From Isoetes taiwanensis (Eukaryota; Streptophyta; Lycopodiopsida; Isoetales; Isoetaceae), in NCBI GenBank assembly GCA_021234155.1, contig JAJEKV010000236.1, forward strand, positions 539,533-603,532: a stretch of DNA of 64,000 bases. Reading direction: 5' to 3'. Under the pieces are notes generated by a model that worked only from the letters and a program-made list of their open reading frames with translations, was not told the origin of the DNA and ran no database searches. Both the position numbers and the translations under genes were made by a program. Below, piece by piece: positions 1 to 10,866 of the stretch (position 1 is the first letter of the stretch; every line of letters begins with the position of its first letter).

Positions 1-845
1 TTAAACCAACCATTTGCATAGTTGTTTTCCTAGACCATATTAATTAAACATTTAAAATCTAGTTCCACATTTCTGATCATAAACTGCCAATCGTAAAGAT
101 CATCAAAGAAGGATCCATACCATTATGCTCATGTTTGAAGCAACAGATCTTTCTTAGCATGGGAATGAAATGGTCACCAACAAGTTCGCACTTAAAAATT
201 CATCATTCGCTTGATTTCAGGATATTACGCTCAGGTGAAGCAATGGATATTCTCTATCCGCTCCAAAGATGCTTTTGCAAAGAGAATGCAAAATAAAGGC
301 TAATGATTTTGCACTTGCACCCTATATTATTTGAATTTATCTTGAAAAGAATACCACAACATTGTCAGCTTCTAACCTCCAAATTTAACCATCAATGTAA
401 TTCTTCTTATGTAGAAGTCATTGCTAGGCTTCACTATCGCCACACAATGGTGTTATCTTCTTTAAGATAAACTTTTCCTTGTATGTATATAATCTTAACT
501 TCATAACAGAAGTCTGCAACACATCTCTTTATCCTTTGGGCTAGCCATTTTCTGCTATCTAATGGAGCGCAAACATGTTGCATTCCTTGTAACTAACATA
601 TAATTTCATAATGTTCACATCTGACACTAAGTGCACATCCGGTTTTGCTTATCTAACTTGAAGTGTCTATCTGATTTGGTCCCTTTTCCCGACGCGATAT
701 TACCCTTCCTTTGTAGTTGAAACTCTTTTTATAATACTCGACAAAGGTCTAGGACAAAGCAAGCTGGATGCATTCTCAATGGAATACAAATAGTCTCTTC
801 ACTACCTTGATAAAGAAAAACAACAAGTGGAAGCCAGAAACGGAG

Positions 846-925
846 ACTAGCATTTATCCTAGGTAAGAAGCAAACAAGGTCTGAAACTAGCATTTATCCT
901 AGGTAAGAAGCAAACAAAGACTGAA
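846..925. repeat. 40-bp tandem duplication
   Basis: Two adjacent 40-bp units beginning ACTAGCATTTATCC at 846 and 886 differ only near the end (AAGGTCTGAA against AAAGACTGAA). This is a simple local duplication with no coding content seen. Confidence 0.9.
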
Positions 926-2390
926 ACGCACTGACATAAGATCATTTCTTTGCTCAAGAGCAATTATTTACGTTGATTTACGTAACAATGTCTTCTAAGT
1001 ATAACCTAATTTCTAGGTGTACATGGACATTTTCTCATATATCTAAGCACTAATGTTTGAAAGAGTTGTTAGAAAAAGGCAACCGGTGATGCTTTACTAA
1101 CTTAAACACTTAGGCACAATGCCTTACCCGTAAGTTCGGGTTAAGTTTTAGAGATTTCTCCATCCCAATGGTAGGAGAATCACTCTTATGTTGCATGAGA
1201 TAAAACACGATACATGCGGACGTTATATGATTTGAATTTCTAATATATAATCTCGTGGTACCCCTATTTAAAAGAAATATGACATTAAACACAAAGATAC
1301 CATCATTCTAGATTTCACAGTCATCAATGGATAGACAACGCTATCTCGCAATAACTCCCATTTGAACCAGCCGCTAATATTCGGGTTTTCAACATTTGTT
1401 GGAAATTTCTTTTTGTCTTGTCCATAGTGTAATGTAAAAAGATGTAAATAAAGAAACTTCACATCTGAGTAAGAAACTCGTGATTAGCGTATGGAATCAC
1501 AGGAGTGGTGCGAAGAAAAAAGAAATAACAAATTCAAAATTTTAGTGCACGATTTTATCTATCTTGTTAATAAAAGGTGAGATACCTGCTTCTTGTTAAC
1601 TTGACTGATGTCCAATCCGCTCATTGACGAAACAATGTGCCACACCTTTAAGATACAAGAAAACAGAATCCGGAGGAAAATGGTTGAAAGAAATAAGGAA
1701 GGGATAAACATGTGCTCAACTCGCCCGAACCCTGACGGAAGGCGCGGAAGGGAGGGCAGAATCCGAGGTGCAGAAGCCATAGCCGAGGTGCTGGATGACC
1801 GAGCATTTACAGGCAGCAGCCAGTTTTTAGCAGTCATCAGCATATGCTAGGTATATGCCAGCATATACTTGAATATGCCCACATACCCACATAAACGAGG
1901 GTTTGCCCCCCTAGGGGCAACCCAAAAATGCCCCCATGTTGGCATAAAAAATTTGTGACACGCCATTCGAAATTCAACGTTGGTCCAAAAGAATCGCAAT
2001 TGTACCAAATGCCGGATTGCCAGGCCAGATTGTAGTCCAACTACTACCAAATTTTTCTCGGATTCAATTCATATGTAGACCCAATCACATTCAATTCATG
2101 GTATAACGTGTACCAAATTGTTCTCGGGTTCATTCTTTCCAACAGATCCATTTTTTTTTCTTCTATAGTTTGCATGTTTTCCATTTGAGGCAAGAAAGAG
2201 TTTTTGAAAGAGGTCAATTCTGGAAAAAATGTCTTGGATCATGATTAGGTCTATGTTCAGGGCTAATAGGTCAAAAATTTAGTCATTGCAAACAATTTTT
2301 TTGAAGTTGTTCGTCTTACAAATGGTTGAATGAGTTCTTGTTTGGTTCTTGTCATTCATTAGGTGGTAGTTGGATAATGGACATAAGCAG

Positions 2391-2726
2391 CTCTCCGCAT
2401 TCTATATGTGCATCTAGTTCCTTTTATTTCACGTCACTTTAATGTCTTAAACGTTGAATTTAATGTAGATGCATATCAAGACCTTCATATTTAAGATAAT
2501 CAGACCTTTGCTCTCCATATGTCTTATTTGCTTTTAGTTCCTTCCATTCCAAGTCACTCCCGTGTCCTAAATGTTGAATTTAATGTACATGCATCAATCT
2601 AGACCTTTATATTTAACCTAATCCACTCTCCATATGTGTGCTTTCGTTTCAAAGCACTCCAATATTAAAACTTGAATTTAATTCCTTTCATTTCAGGTCA
2701 CTAATGTCCTAAATGTTGAATTTACA
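2391..2726. repeat. Degenerate ~115-120-bp tandem repeat, about three copies
   Basis: CTCTCC(G/A)CAT recurs at 2391, 2511 and about 2625. Each is followed by a 'TAGTTCCTTTC' segment, a 'GTCACT' segment and 'AAATGTTGAATTTA'. The copies are diverged and the last is partial. No ORF is associated. Confidence 0.75.
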
Positions 2727-3612
2727 AAACACCACATTTAATGTGGTGCTACTTCCTTGCAGAACATAAACAATGATTTATCTGAAGACCATGGAAGGCT
2801 TCAAAATTCATCAATTCCTTTGATATTTTATTGAAGGTTGTAGAGCATGATATGCAAAAAGAAGGGGCCAAAAAGAAGGGGAATTCCGTTTGTTAGTCTC
2901 AGTTTCTTGCAAAGAACAGTCATTTTATAAAAATATATACAAAATTGACGGCCCAAAAACTCCAAAAAGATAGAGTAGTCCGATAATATGATAAAATAAA
3001 AAAGAAATTAACTTGTCCATCTTAAAAAGTTGCTTAGAGATAATGTGCAAGTTTGAACTTGTCTGTATTGTCATTGTGAATAACAATTTTTATAATATGT
3101 ATTCAACAGGTTCACTTTTGGGGGCCAAACAAGTTGCCTTAGACCTACTATAGTTAGTGGTCCTTTCTGTCATGACATTCGATTTAATCTAAAATGTTGG
3201 GTGATTAAAATGCTTTTGTGTGTCATTATGTTTTGCCACATGTCTTCCCTCTACATTGCAAAATGGAAGTAGGAACACATCATTCTTTATTGATTCCAAT
3301 GAAGAACAAGCAAAGGAACATGTACTCAACAACATAGTTGGCAAAATACGAGTAATGCGGTTGCAACATGATAAATATAAACTTAGCTATAACAACTAGT
3401 GAAGGATTTCTACGTGCCAATATTTTTTCCAGAATGAGCATTTGTCAGTTTTGTTTATTTGCTTGGACCTGTGACTCCTTAAACCAATTAAAGATGTCTT
3501 CAGAAAGTGAAACTTGCAGTAAAAATGCCTTCCCAACTTATACTATATAGGGGATGGTATTTGGTCCTGTCATTCTCTGCAACAACGAAAATCCTCTTCC
3601 AGTCAAAGTAGT

Positions 3613-4058
3613 TAATAAGCATAAAATTGATTTTTTTTTTTTGGGGGATACGTGGGATAGACCATGATCCTATGCCAGCGATGGATAAAAGAGCAAGATA
3701 AAAATAAATGGTAGGAAAATGTCTTCCCTTTTTGAAGCACCGGAGAGGTATTAGGGAATGTTGGTTAGATCCTCAAAAGATTTTGTTCCTCCTTTATGGA
3801 GGTTTGAGACATCTGGGGAGGCGTGGGATGGGCAAATCCCGACTGCGCGTGGGGTGTTGCACCTAATTTGACAGCGAATAAGCATAAAAATTTTTTTTTT
3901 TTGTGTTTGGGGGCAAATGAATACAAATGGGATAGACCATGGTTCTATGCCACTCATATATAAAAGGTGTAGGATTAAAAAAAGGGTAGGGAAATGTCTC
4001 CCTTTTGAAGCACTGAGAGGTATTTAATATTGTTGGTTAGAGGACTCCTCAAAAAATT
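3613..4058. repeat. ~260-bp direct duplication with poly-T heads
   Basis: Copy 1 (about 3613-3785) and copy 2 (about 3876-4058) both begin AATAAGCATAAAA plus a T-run. They continue through GGGATAGACCATG, a TCCC(T)TTTTGAAGCAC block, GAGAGGTATT and TTGGTTAGA. They are clearly related but diverged. A possible decayed element duplicated in tandem; no function inferred. Confidence 0.75.
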
Positions 4059-6560
4059 TGGAAAAATTACCAAAATGCCCCTGTATTTTGCAAAAATTAC
4101 CAAAATACCTCTATAATATGGTGTTTGGCTAAAATAGTAATAACTTCTTTGTGACTGATCAAACATGAAAATGTCCTCCATAAAACTTATAGATGATAGT
4201 GAAATCTGTCCAATTACAGTAGAATCATCTAAAACGGAGTTGGAATCTTCAAGTTATGGTGCTTTAAATAGGGTTTTTAAAAAACAACTCAAAAGAGCAT
4301 AACTTGTGAAGTTGAACTCCAATTTAGATGAGTTTGATCTTATTGGAAAGATCTTATCATGATTTACAACTATTGTGAAGATAACTTTTGCATTTGATGA
4401 GCCACAAAAACTATATTACCATATTACCTAAAATGCCCTTCTTTTGTTTCTTCAAAGGATACTAGTGGATTATGTATGGTGACTATTGAAATCTTAAGGT
4501 ATATTTTAGTCTTAGAAGACATGGCACAACATTTTTTTTTTACTAAGTATGCCTTCATCCTCCTAAGAAAAAAACAAGGGGGAAAAGAGGAAAATGCAAT
4601 CTCGTTGAAAATCTTTATAAAAATGTACAAGGTTATTAAATGATTTCTAAAAATAAAAATGCGATTTTTAACTACCTTGTTCCTAGCTACTGTTGGTGAT
4701 GCTACCCTCCAGCTTTTGATGGCCACTAGACTCCATCGATGTTGCAGAACGACATCCCATATATCATTCCCCTTGGAAAAAATGCTAATAAACTAGAAAT
4801 ATATGAAGGAGATCACAAGAGGCGTTGCTTTGTGTGAAAGAAAGGACCATATTTAATGCAGGCATATTTAATATAGGCTTTCTTTTTTAATCTCATTTTT
4901 TTTTCCTTCCACCTTGGGAATGTCTTGAACTTTATGTATTTGTTCCTTCCTACAAGTTGTGTAAATTCTAGAGACATAAATTATATTCTTCTGCATTGGC
5001 ATGTGTGTGCATCTAAAGCAACTTCAATTACACCGTGTCAAGCACTAGATATTGTTTGTATCTCATAATTCTTTTCCTTGTTTCTTTATAAGGTTACATA
5101 TCTTAGTCGGTTATAACTAATATCATTCATGAATCTTTTTGTCATTTAGGACATTAGAAATCTAAAACAATATACTTAATCCCTAGGATGGTGGAAATAT
5201 TCAAACATCTTATGAGATGTTGAAGTTGTCTTGTTCTTTTCATAGCTTTAAATGCGTTTTTTCCCTCTTACAACACGCATGTGCATCTTACTATTATATT
5301 TTAAAATAGTATTGATTCCATGCATGAGGCGCGTGTATTTGGGAATGTTAAGGGACGTGACATGACCTTTGCTTCTTTTGCATCTAAAATATGAATTCCT
5401 AGAAAATGCTTACATTTTAATGTAAATAGTTAAACCATATTAGTATATCTTATCATTTTAAATATGTAGTTTTTTTACTATAATCCTTCAAACAATAACA
5501 AAGCTATTGTTGCTTTAGTTAAAGTGTTGTATTGGGAGAGTATAACTAGGACCACTTCTGGTGTGGACAGTGGGTTAACCAGGAGCGGATCGCCAGCACC
5601 ACAAAAAGTGGGACTACAGACTTTTATTCTGCATTGTAGGAGTTGCAATACTAAATTTTATCCCATCAGTAAAATGTGACCCAAATTTTATATTGATTAC
5701 ATTTTTTATTGTTTATTTCTAGGTAAATATCCTAAATTCTTGTGGTTCATATTGAAAAGCACAAGTTTTTAAAAGCTAATAGCACATATAGCAGGTGTAT
5801 ATAATAGTTTAAGGTAAGTTCATAGTCTAACCCCTTTTTTAATTATAAAATGGCACTTTTAGAAAAACTCCTAGTTTATTTCCAAGCAGAAAGTAAGTAA
5901 CCAAACATAATAACCAAGCTAAGCAATTTATTTCAATCTAGCAGGCATTTATTTATGGAATTTTATTCTTGCCCTTTGAAATTCATGTTGTGCCAACTTG
6001 CTAGAACAAATATTACGTTAATGTTGTAACATAAATCACCACTTGTAGCTCCTTTACTATGAAGTCAACATGAGAAGGCATTACAATCCCATACAGTATC
6101 ATAATGTCATAGACCTGTTGATATATATTATTATGGACATTGGTGACCTTAGTGCCTAGGTGGACCATTTTATATGACACGAGGGAAGAAGACTGGGTCT
6201 TCCTGCAAGGGAGATCCACCAGAGTATGAAGGGGATTCAGCATAGATGATTGCCCTAATATGTGAGATGAAGTCAGAGATTACAGGACTTCGGAAATTGC
6301 TTGAAGAAGTGGTCAAGCAGAACAAAACACTCACAAAAGGAAGCACTAAGTGAACTGATGGAGACCAATACCGTGGATGTGAAGAGCATGGCATCTTTGG
6401 TAATGACCTTACATCATGAGAGAATATTGGCAGGGTAATTAACGGGGCCCGGAATATGAAAATTTCAGGCATAGTGGGACAGTGGAACAGAAAGGTGAAG
6501 ACATTAATGAGGCATCTCCCTGTGCAAGGCTGAAGACTAGGCAAACCAGGAGGTCATAAC

Positions 6561-6788
6561 AAACCAATTCTAATTCAATTTTGCAGTGTCGAAGCAAGGG
6601 ACCGTGTACTGCAGAACAAGACTATTTTGAAAAGGCAAAAATCCTATCTAGATCAAGACTTAACCCCTGCTCAATTGAAAACCAGGAAAATATAATGGGA
6701 AAAGGTAAAAGTAGCAAGAGCTGAGGGCTTTGTAGCATATCTACATAGACATGGAAAGGTAATTGTGACAAAAAGAAAGAAGGAATAG
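6561..6788 (+). pseudogene. LINE-A ORF1-like protein remnant
   Basis: Reading from 6561, the frame gives KPILIQFCSVEARDRVLQ, then ILKRQKSYLDQDLTPAQLK, then after one in-frame TAA KVKVARAEGFVAYLHRHGKV. The pattern of a beta strand, 'ARDRVL', 'DLTPAQ' and 'ARAEG' with a basic end resembles the RNA-binding C-terminal half of L1-type ORF1 proteins, which coat the element's RNA. It is only ~75 codons, lacks an N-terminal half and is broken by a stop. It lies about 150 bp before the pre-RT region of the same element, which supports the assignment. Family resemblance is by eye only. Confidence 0.6.
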
Positions 6789-6934
6789 GAAATTAGGGCC
6801 TTGAAGATCAGTTCTAGAATGCACATGGGCATACACATGCTCTAGATGCTACCTTGCTGACATATCTCCTGATTCATATTGCAGATGCAACCTTTGGGTA
6901 CATTAAGTAGAGAAAACCAGGGCATCATTCCAAT

Positions 6935-7870
6935 AATTGGTGGGATAACGATTGTCAGAAGGCCCGGACAACGCTACTAAAGGATGCAGAATTAAATCAA
7001 AGTGGTATAAGGATTTGATCAAAAGTAAAAAATGCACATTCTTTAAGCTGAGACAAGAGTAATTAGGGCACTGGTTTATGAAATATTGAAAAATGTTCTA
7101 GTCTAAGTTGCTTGCGAAAAATGTGCAGGATATGGTAAATATAAATGACATGTTAAAGATGGTACAATCAATATATCATCATGAAGGTGCAGGATCGATG
7201 CAAAAACTTAGCATAGAGGCACCCATGTTCACGGAAGAGGACGTAAGAGAAGCTCTTTCAAATATGAAAAATGGTAAAGCCTCTGATTTGTAAGGAATGA
7301 ACTCTTGAAGTGGGGAGGAGATAACTTGATCCCAGTAGTCATACACCAATTGAATGAAGCCATCATTAATGGTCTACCACAAGCTTGGCAGGAAAACAAA
7401 GTACCAACCCAAAAGTCTGGCAGCAAGCTAGAAGCCAAGAATTATTGTACAATCATGGTGGGCAACATGTTTTCCAAGTTGTTAGGCAGTTTGTTAGAAA
7501 AAAAAGTAAGTCATTGGGCTGAAGTAATTAGTAAAAGGGCCTCGTCTCAAGCAAGTTTCCGACAGAATCATAGTACTCTAGATCATGCACTAACTCTATG
7601 CGTTCTATCAGAAAGAGCTACACCCAAAAAAGTTCTATGTATGGTTTTCATCAACTTCTCTAAAGCCTTTGATACCATGCCAAGGGATAGCTTAGATATG
7701 AGGATGGAAAGCTAGGAGTCCCATATTGCTTACGGGGCTCATTAGCTTGCCTATATGAGGAGGTGATTTATCAATTTGGGAACTGGAGTATTAGACCTGG
7801 TACATACCACCATAAAGGTACGGCAGGCTGCCCTTTGTCACCTACCTTATTCGGTCTATATATTATCTTC
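6935..7870 (+). pseudogene. LINE-A reverse transcriptase, N-terminal half
   Basis: Starts with NWWDNDCQKAR (6935), typical of the segment between endonuclease and RT. Then come FTEEDVREALSNMKNGKASD (fingers), LPQAWQENKVPTQKSGS, NYCTIMVG, QASFRQNHSTLDHA, and VFINFSKAFDTMPRD, which carries the first catalytic Asp. It ends with TAGCPLSPTLFGLYI just before the YADD block. At least two frameshifts (near 7290 and 7715) and several stops break it. The palm then stops at an inserted element and resumes at 16881. Reverse transcriptase would copy the element's RNA at the target site; this copy cannot. Confidence 0.88.
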
Positions 7871-7956
7871 TTATCATTATGCGAAGATAAATTCAATTGC
7901 CAAAACCAGATAGAAGCACATATATTGGAGGGGAAGAGGAGACAAACTAAAACAAA

Positions 7957-8115
7957 AGCCATGTCTGGGCATCTCCACTAAATCAGATAACCAAAATACA
8001 ATGAAAGAAAAGCCACATTTGGGCATCTCCACTAAATCAAATAACCAGAATACAATGCTGAAAAGAAAAGCCACATCTGGGCATCTCCATTTAATCAAAT
8101 AACCAGAATACAATG
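7957..8115 (+). repeat. Three subterminal 54-58-bp direct repeats
   Basis: Units begin at 7957, 8011 and 8069 with AGCCA(T/C)(G/A)T(C/T)TGGGCATCTCCA, followed by AATCA(A/G)ATAACCA(A/G)AATACAATG. They lie just inside the left inverted arm of fold-back element 1. Subterminal repeats of this kind often serve as transposase-binding sites in DNA transposons; that role is inference. Confidence 0.8.
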
Positions 8116-8439
8116 CAAAAGCTCCTGATCAGTGAAACCATTGTGGTGGGGATTAAAAAACCTCGCCTTTCAGGTTTTCGAGGAAAAACCCTGACCATAA
8201 TAGTGACACTAATCAATAGGGATCTAAATTGTAGGTTTATGTTCTTTGGTCTTTTTGTCTGGTTGGTGCTTTTTTGTCATTATCTATTATATCTAGCAAT
8301 TATCAATTTATTACATGAAGCACAGATTATTCAGAGGGTAAATCTGGGTGAGCTGCAAGCAGTTTGGGATAATACAATAGACCGAGATATGTAATAACTT
8401 AATTGCTTGGGGTAACAGTTGTAAGGGAATAATGCGTAA
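8116..8439. other. Filler of fold-back element 1 with one copy of a shared hairpin motif
   Basis: Positions 8151-8194 hold, in reverse orientation, the motif GGTTTTTCCTCGAAAACC followed by a C/G-rich stem and GGTTTTTTAATC. It also occurs at 31014-31052, 50095-50139 and 53051-53097. It is flanked by a short stem (CATTGTGGT at 8139 against ACCATAAT at 8194). No convincing protein coding is seen; the ORF at 8113-8394 has no known domain. Confidence 0.6.
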
Positions 8440-9576
8440 TTTAATATCCATAAGAATAACATGTTAGGCATGAGCAAATGTTTAAATCTATAATTGAATA
8501 ATTAAGGGAATTGCGACGGCTTGCTCCTAGAGATGGGGCTTGCCTGGGAGCTGCTTGACGGAAGTTCCAGGCAGTTGCGGTCAGGGGACCCCATGGATTT
8601 TTAAGCAGGAAAAGTGTAAGTTGGAGGCGCCAGTCTGAATGCGCAATTAATTCATTAGCCAAGAAGTGGAATTTTAAATATTAAAACATTGGAACCATAC
8701 CTAAGGGAGCTTAAGTAAATAATATGATCAAGTTACAGGGGTGGTTTGAGCACGCTACAGCAATATTTGAGTTGTCATCAGGGTTTTCATCACCGATCTA
8801 GCTACTTCGGCATGGTTAGGTTGTATGGGCAACCTCGACGAGGGCTAAGACTATGATCTAGGCACATTATAGTAAATTCTCTAATGAACACACGTCATGG
8901 TCTTTGAATTGTTCCAATGTCGTTCTTGATATTATGTATGTACTTGGATCCTCCGGGGTCGGACTTCCAGGTTCGGTGGCTTGGGTTGCTCCGGCATGAC
9001 TCATGTTTCTATGTTCTATGTATTTGTGCTCTGTGACACCGGGCATTAGTTCTCCTGGCCGGGATTGCTACGTCAGTCAACTCTTGTGAAAACCCATGGT
9101 AAGAGGTCCTCCAGTGCCAGACATGGGCTGAGAGGGTATGCGCATACGAGGTTCACCCCACCACCTTTCTGAGGGGCTTGGAATAAGTCGGTTGGGCAAC
9201 ATCTTTGCTAACGGGGCTGTATGTAGGTTGGCTGAGCTACCCATTGTCCCGGAGTTTGTTTATGATGGTTTTGGTACATTGGTTATATTCTTTGCTATTG
9301 ATGTTTATGTTGTTTTCTTTGTCATTGTCTAGCGTTGCACCATAGGTTCTTGTGTCTTTGAGTGGTTTATGTTGTTATTCAGACTTAGAGGGGCGATCCG
9401 CCTGTGCAGTGATGAATTAGAGAAACCTTGGGCCCATGGTAGACCCTTCAGTATTGAACCTTGAATGTGCACGTAGGCGTTCGAGACACCGGCATAAATG
9501 GGTAGAAGCGGCTACTCATAAACGTCTAGACGGTTTTGCCTAGTTGGTTAAGGGCATGTCGGTTAGGAACGTCACA
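8440..9576 (+). repeat. Left LTR of element B, 5' truncated
   Basis: Matches the right LTR in blocks: 'GAGATGGGGC' and 'GGATTTTTAAGC' near 8540-8600, 'GGGCAACCTCGAC' near 8829, and a long near-identical block from TACTTGGATCCTCCGGGG (8940) to about 9320. It ends GGAACGTCACA at 9576, directly before the PBS. The expected TGTAACGG start was not found, so the left end is lost. Confidence 0.78.
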
Positions 9577-9578
9577 GT

Positions 9579-9590
9579 TGGTATCAGAGC
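9579..9590 (+). promoter_or_regulatory. Primer-binding site of LTR element B
   Basis: TGGTATCAGAGC is complementary to the 3' end of plant initiator methionine tRNA and lies 2 bp after the LTR end. It would prime minus-strand DNA synthesis. Confidence 0.88.
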
Positions 9591-9903
9591 AATGTTGGAT
9601 CTTTGGGAGTTGACATGGCAAATCAGAGAGTAAGTTGAGATTGTGGAATTATGATGCTAATGATTTTTCTTTTAGAGACATCAGGAGATGGTATCCTCAG
9701 AGGGAGGAGCAGTATCTGGAGGCTTGGTGGTTAGTAATAAAGTGATAAGGGATAATTCTCCATGTAAGTGATGGAAGTAACTTTTGACAATGTTGAGGTA
9801 CAGTTTCCCTTGTAGTTTGGTGAATACATGATCATGATAGTTATAAGGGATTTGAGAAGTGCTTGGATCTATGATTGACCCATGAGGACATGGGTTAATT
9901 TTT
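9591..9903 (+). other. Short internal region of LTR element B
   Basis: About 310 bp with no gag, protease or RT coding on the plus strand. The ORF on the opposite strand (9681-10163) runs across the LTR boundary and is spurious. The region probably keeps only signals such as packaging and dimerisation sites. Confidence 0.6.
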
Positions 9904-9915
9904 AGAAGGGGAGAC
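9904..9915 (+). promoter_or_regulatory. Polypurine tract of LTR element B
   Basis: AGAAGGGGAGAC lies immediately before the second LTR start TGTAACGG (9916). This is the expected place and composition for plus-strand priming. Confidence 0.82.
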
Positions 9916-9945
9916 TGTAACGGACCTGGCCACTTGATGGGGCAG

Positions 9946-9967
9946 CATGCGTATTTAAATACGCATG
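9946..9967. promoter_or_regulatory. 22-bp perfect palindrome plus CATGCATG cluster in LTR
   Basis: CATGCGTATTT is followed directly by its complement, giving a perfect 22-bp palindrome with a TATTTAAATA core. A run rich in CATG/GCATGCAT (9968-10008) follows. GCATGCAT-type 'RY' elements are known plant enhancer motifs, and TATTTAAATA could be a TATA-like box. Any promoter role is inference from position in the LTR. Confidence 0.5.
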
Positions 9968-10639
9968 TATACATGCATGGCATGCATGCATGTGTGCATG
10001 CATGTGTAGAGAGCTTAAAAGCAAGGGTTTTCTTGTGTTTTTGAGAAGGAGCCTTGCAAAGCTTTTGTAGGAGGCGAGAGGCAATTGCGAGCATAGAAGG
10101 ATTCTGTTGGAGACACCAAAGAGGCAAGAGCTTGGAGATCACATCAAGAACGACATCAAACATCTTCTTACAGGTGGGGTTTTGTTGAGTTAATCTGAGG
10201 TACGTGGGCTGATATCATTGGATTTATGCATGAATTGATAAGAAGGTTTGGCTATGTATGTTCGAGAAAGTATGGCATGCAGGAACATCCAGAGGAACAA
10301 AAGATGGAATAGAAGCTAATCTAGATGCATGGTAATGATCTTAAAAGAGCCTGGAGTAGGCCGAAATTGATGCAGAAGGAATCTAGTTGAGAAGTTATGG
10401 GCTGCAACAACGGTTTTTTCATGCAACAGACGGAATCGTCGCCGACGGAGCCAGAAGATCTGGAAACATCCCGATATGACATGGAACAGGCTGATTTGGG
10501 CATTAGAGCCCCGATGCATTGTGGGCAGCTCCGAAAAGTTGCGACCCGGTCTGTAACCCGATCTGTTTGTTGGTTGTTTTGTTGTTTTATTTGTCCTTTT
10601 CCTTGATGTCTTGTTAACAAATGTCATGTACACCTTAAA

Positions 10640-10866
10640 TAAAGTTATAAGAAGTACAAGGGCAGGGATCTAGCCCAAACTATCCACAATAGTAAGTTCA
10701 GTACAGATGCAGGAGATAGGTCTGATTTGATTATTAGTTATTTAAGTATGCTTTGTTGTTTTTGGTGTTGGGGTTTTTGGCTTTTTTGCCTGTTCTGTGC
10801 CGTCTCATAGGCCTCTGGCCTCCGTGGACGTTAAAATAAACTTCCTTCCTTCCTCCCTTCCTTCCT
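10640..10866 (+). mobile_element. LINE/SINE 3'-tail fragment inside the right LTR of B
   Basis: Contains GCCGTCTCATAGGCC and GGCCTCCGTGGACGTTAAAA (10817-10836), followed by a (CTTCC)n-like microsatellite to 10866. The same closing motif ends LINE-B (31108-31128) and LINE-C (52975-52995) and occurs alone at 13783. The absence of RT coding suggests a heavily 5'-truncated LINE copy or a SINE using the same tail. Confidence 0.65.

Larger units (their letters stand above)
1..6480. other. AT-rich stretch without a recognisable gene
   Basis: No ORF longer than about 125 codons and no protein family I recognise on either strand. Short ORFs here lack domains and look like chance. The stretch holds local duplications listed separately (846-925, 2391-2726, 3613-4058) and AT-rich filler with homopolymer runs. 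It may be decayed transposon DNA or ordinary intergenic DNA; the sequence does not decide. Confidence 0.6.

Noticed and set aside
9681-10163. 160-codon minus-strand ORF
   Set aside because: It crosses the purine tract and LTR boundary of element B and the CATG-rich repeat; no domain recognised.
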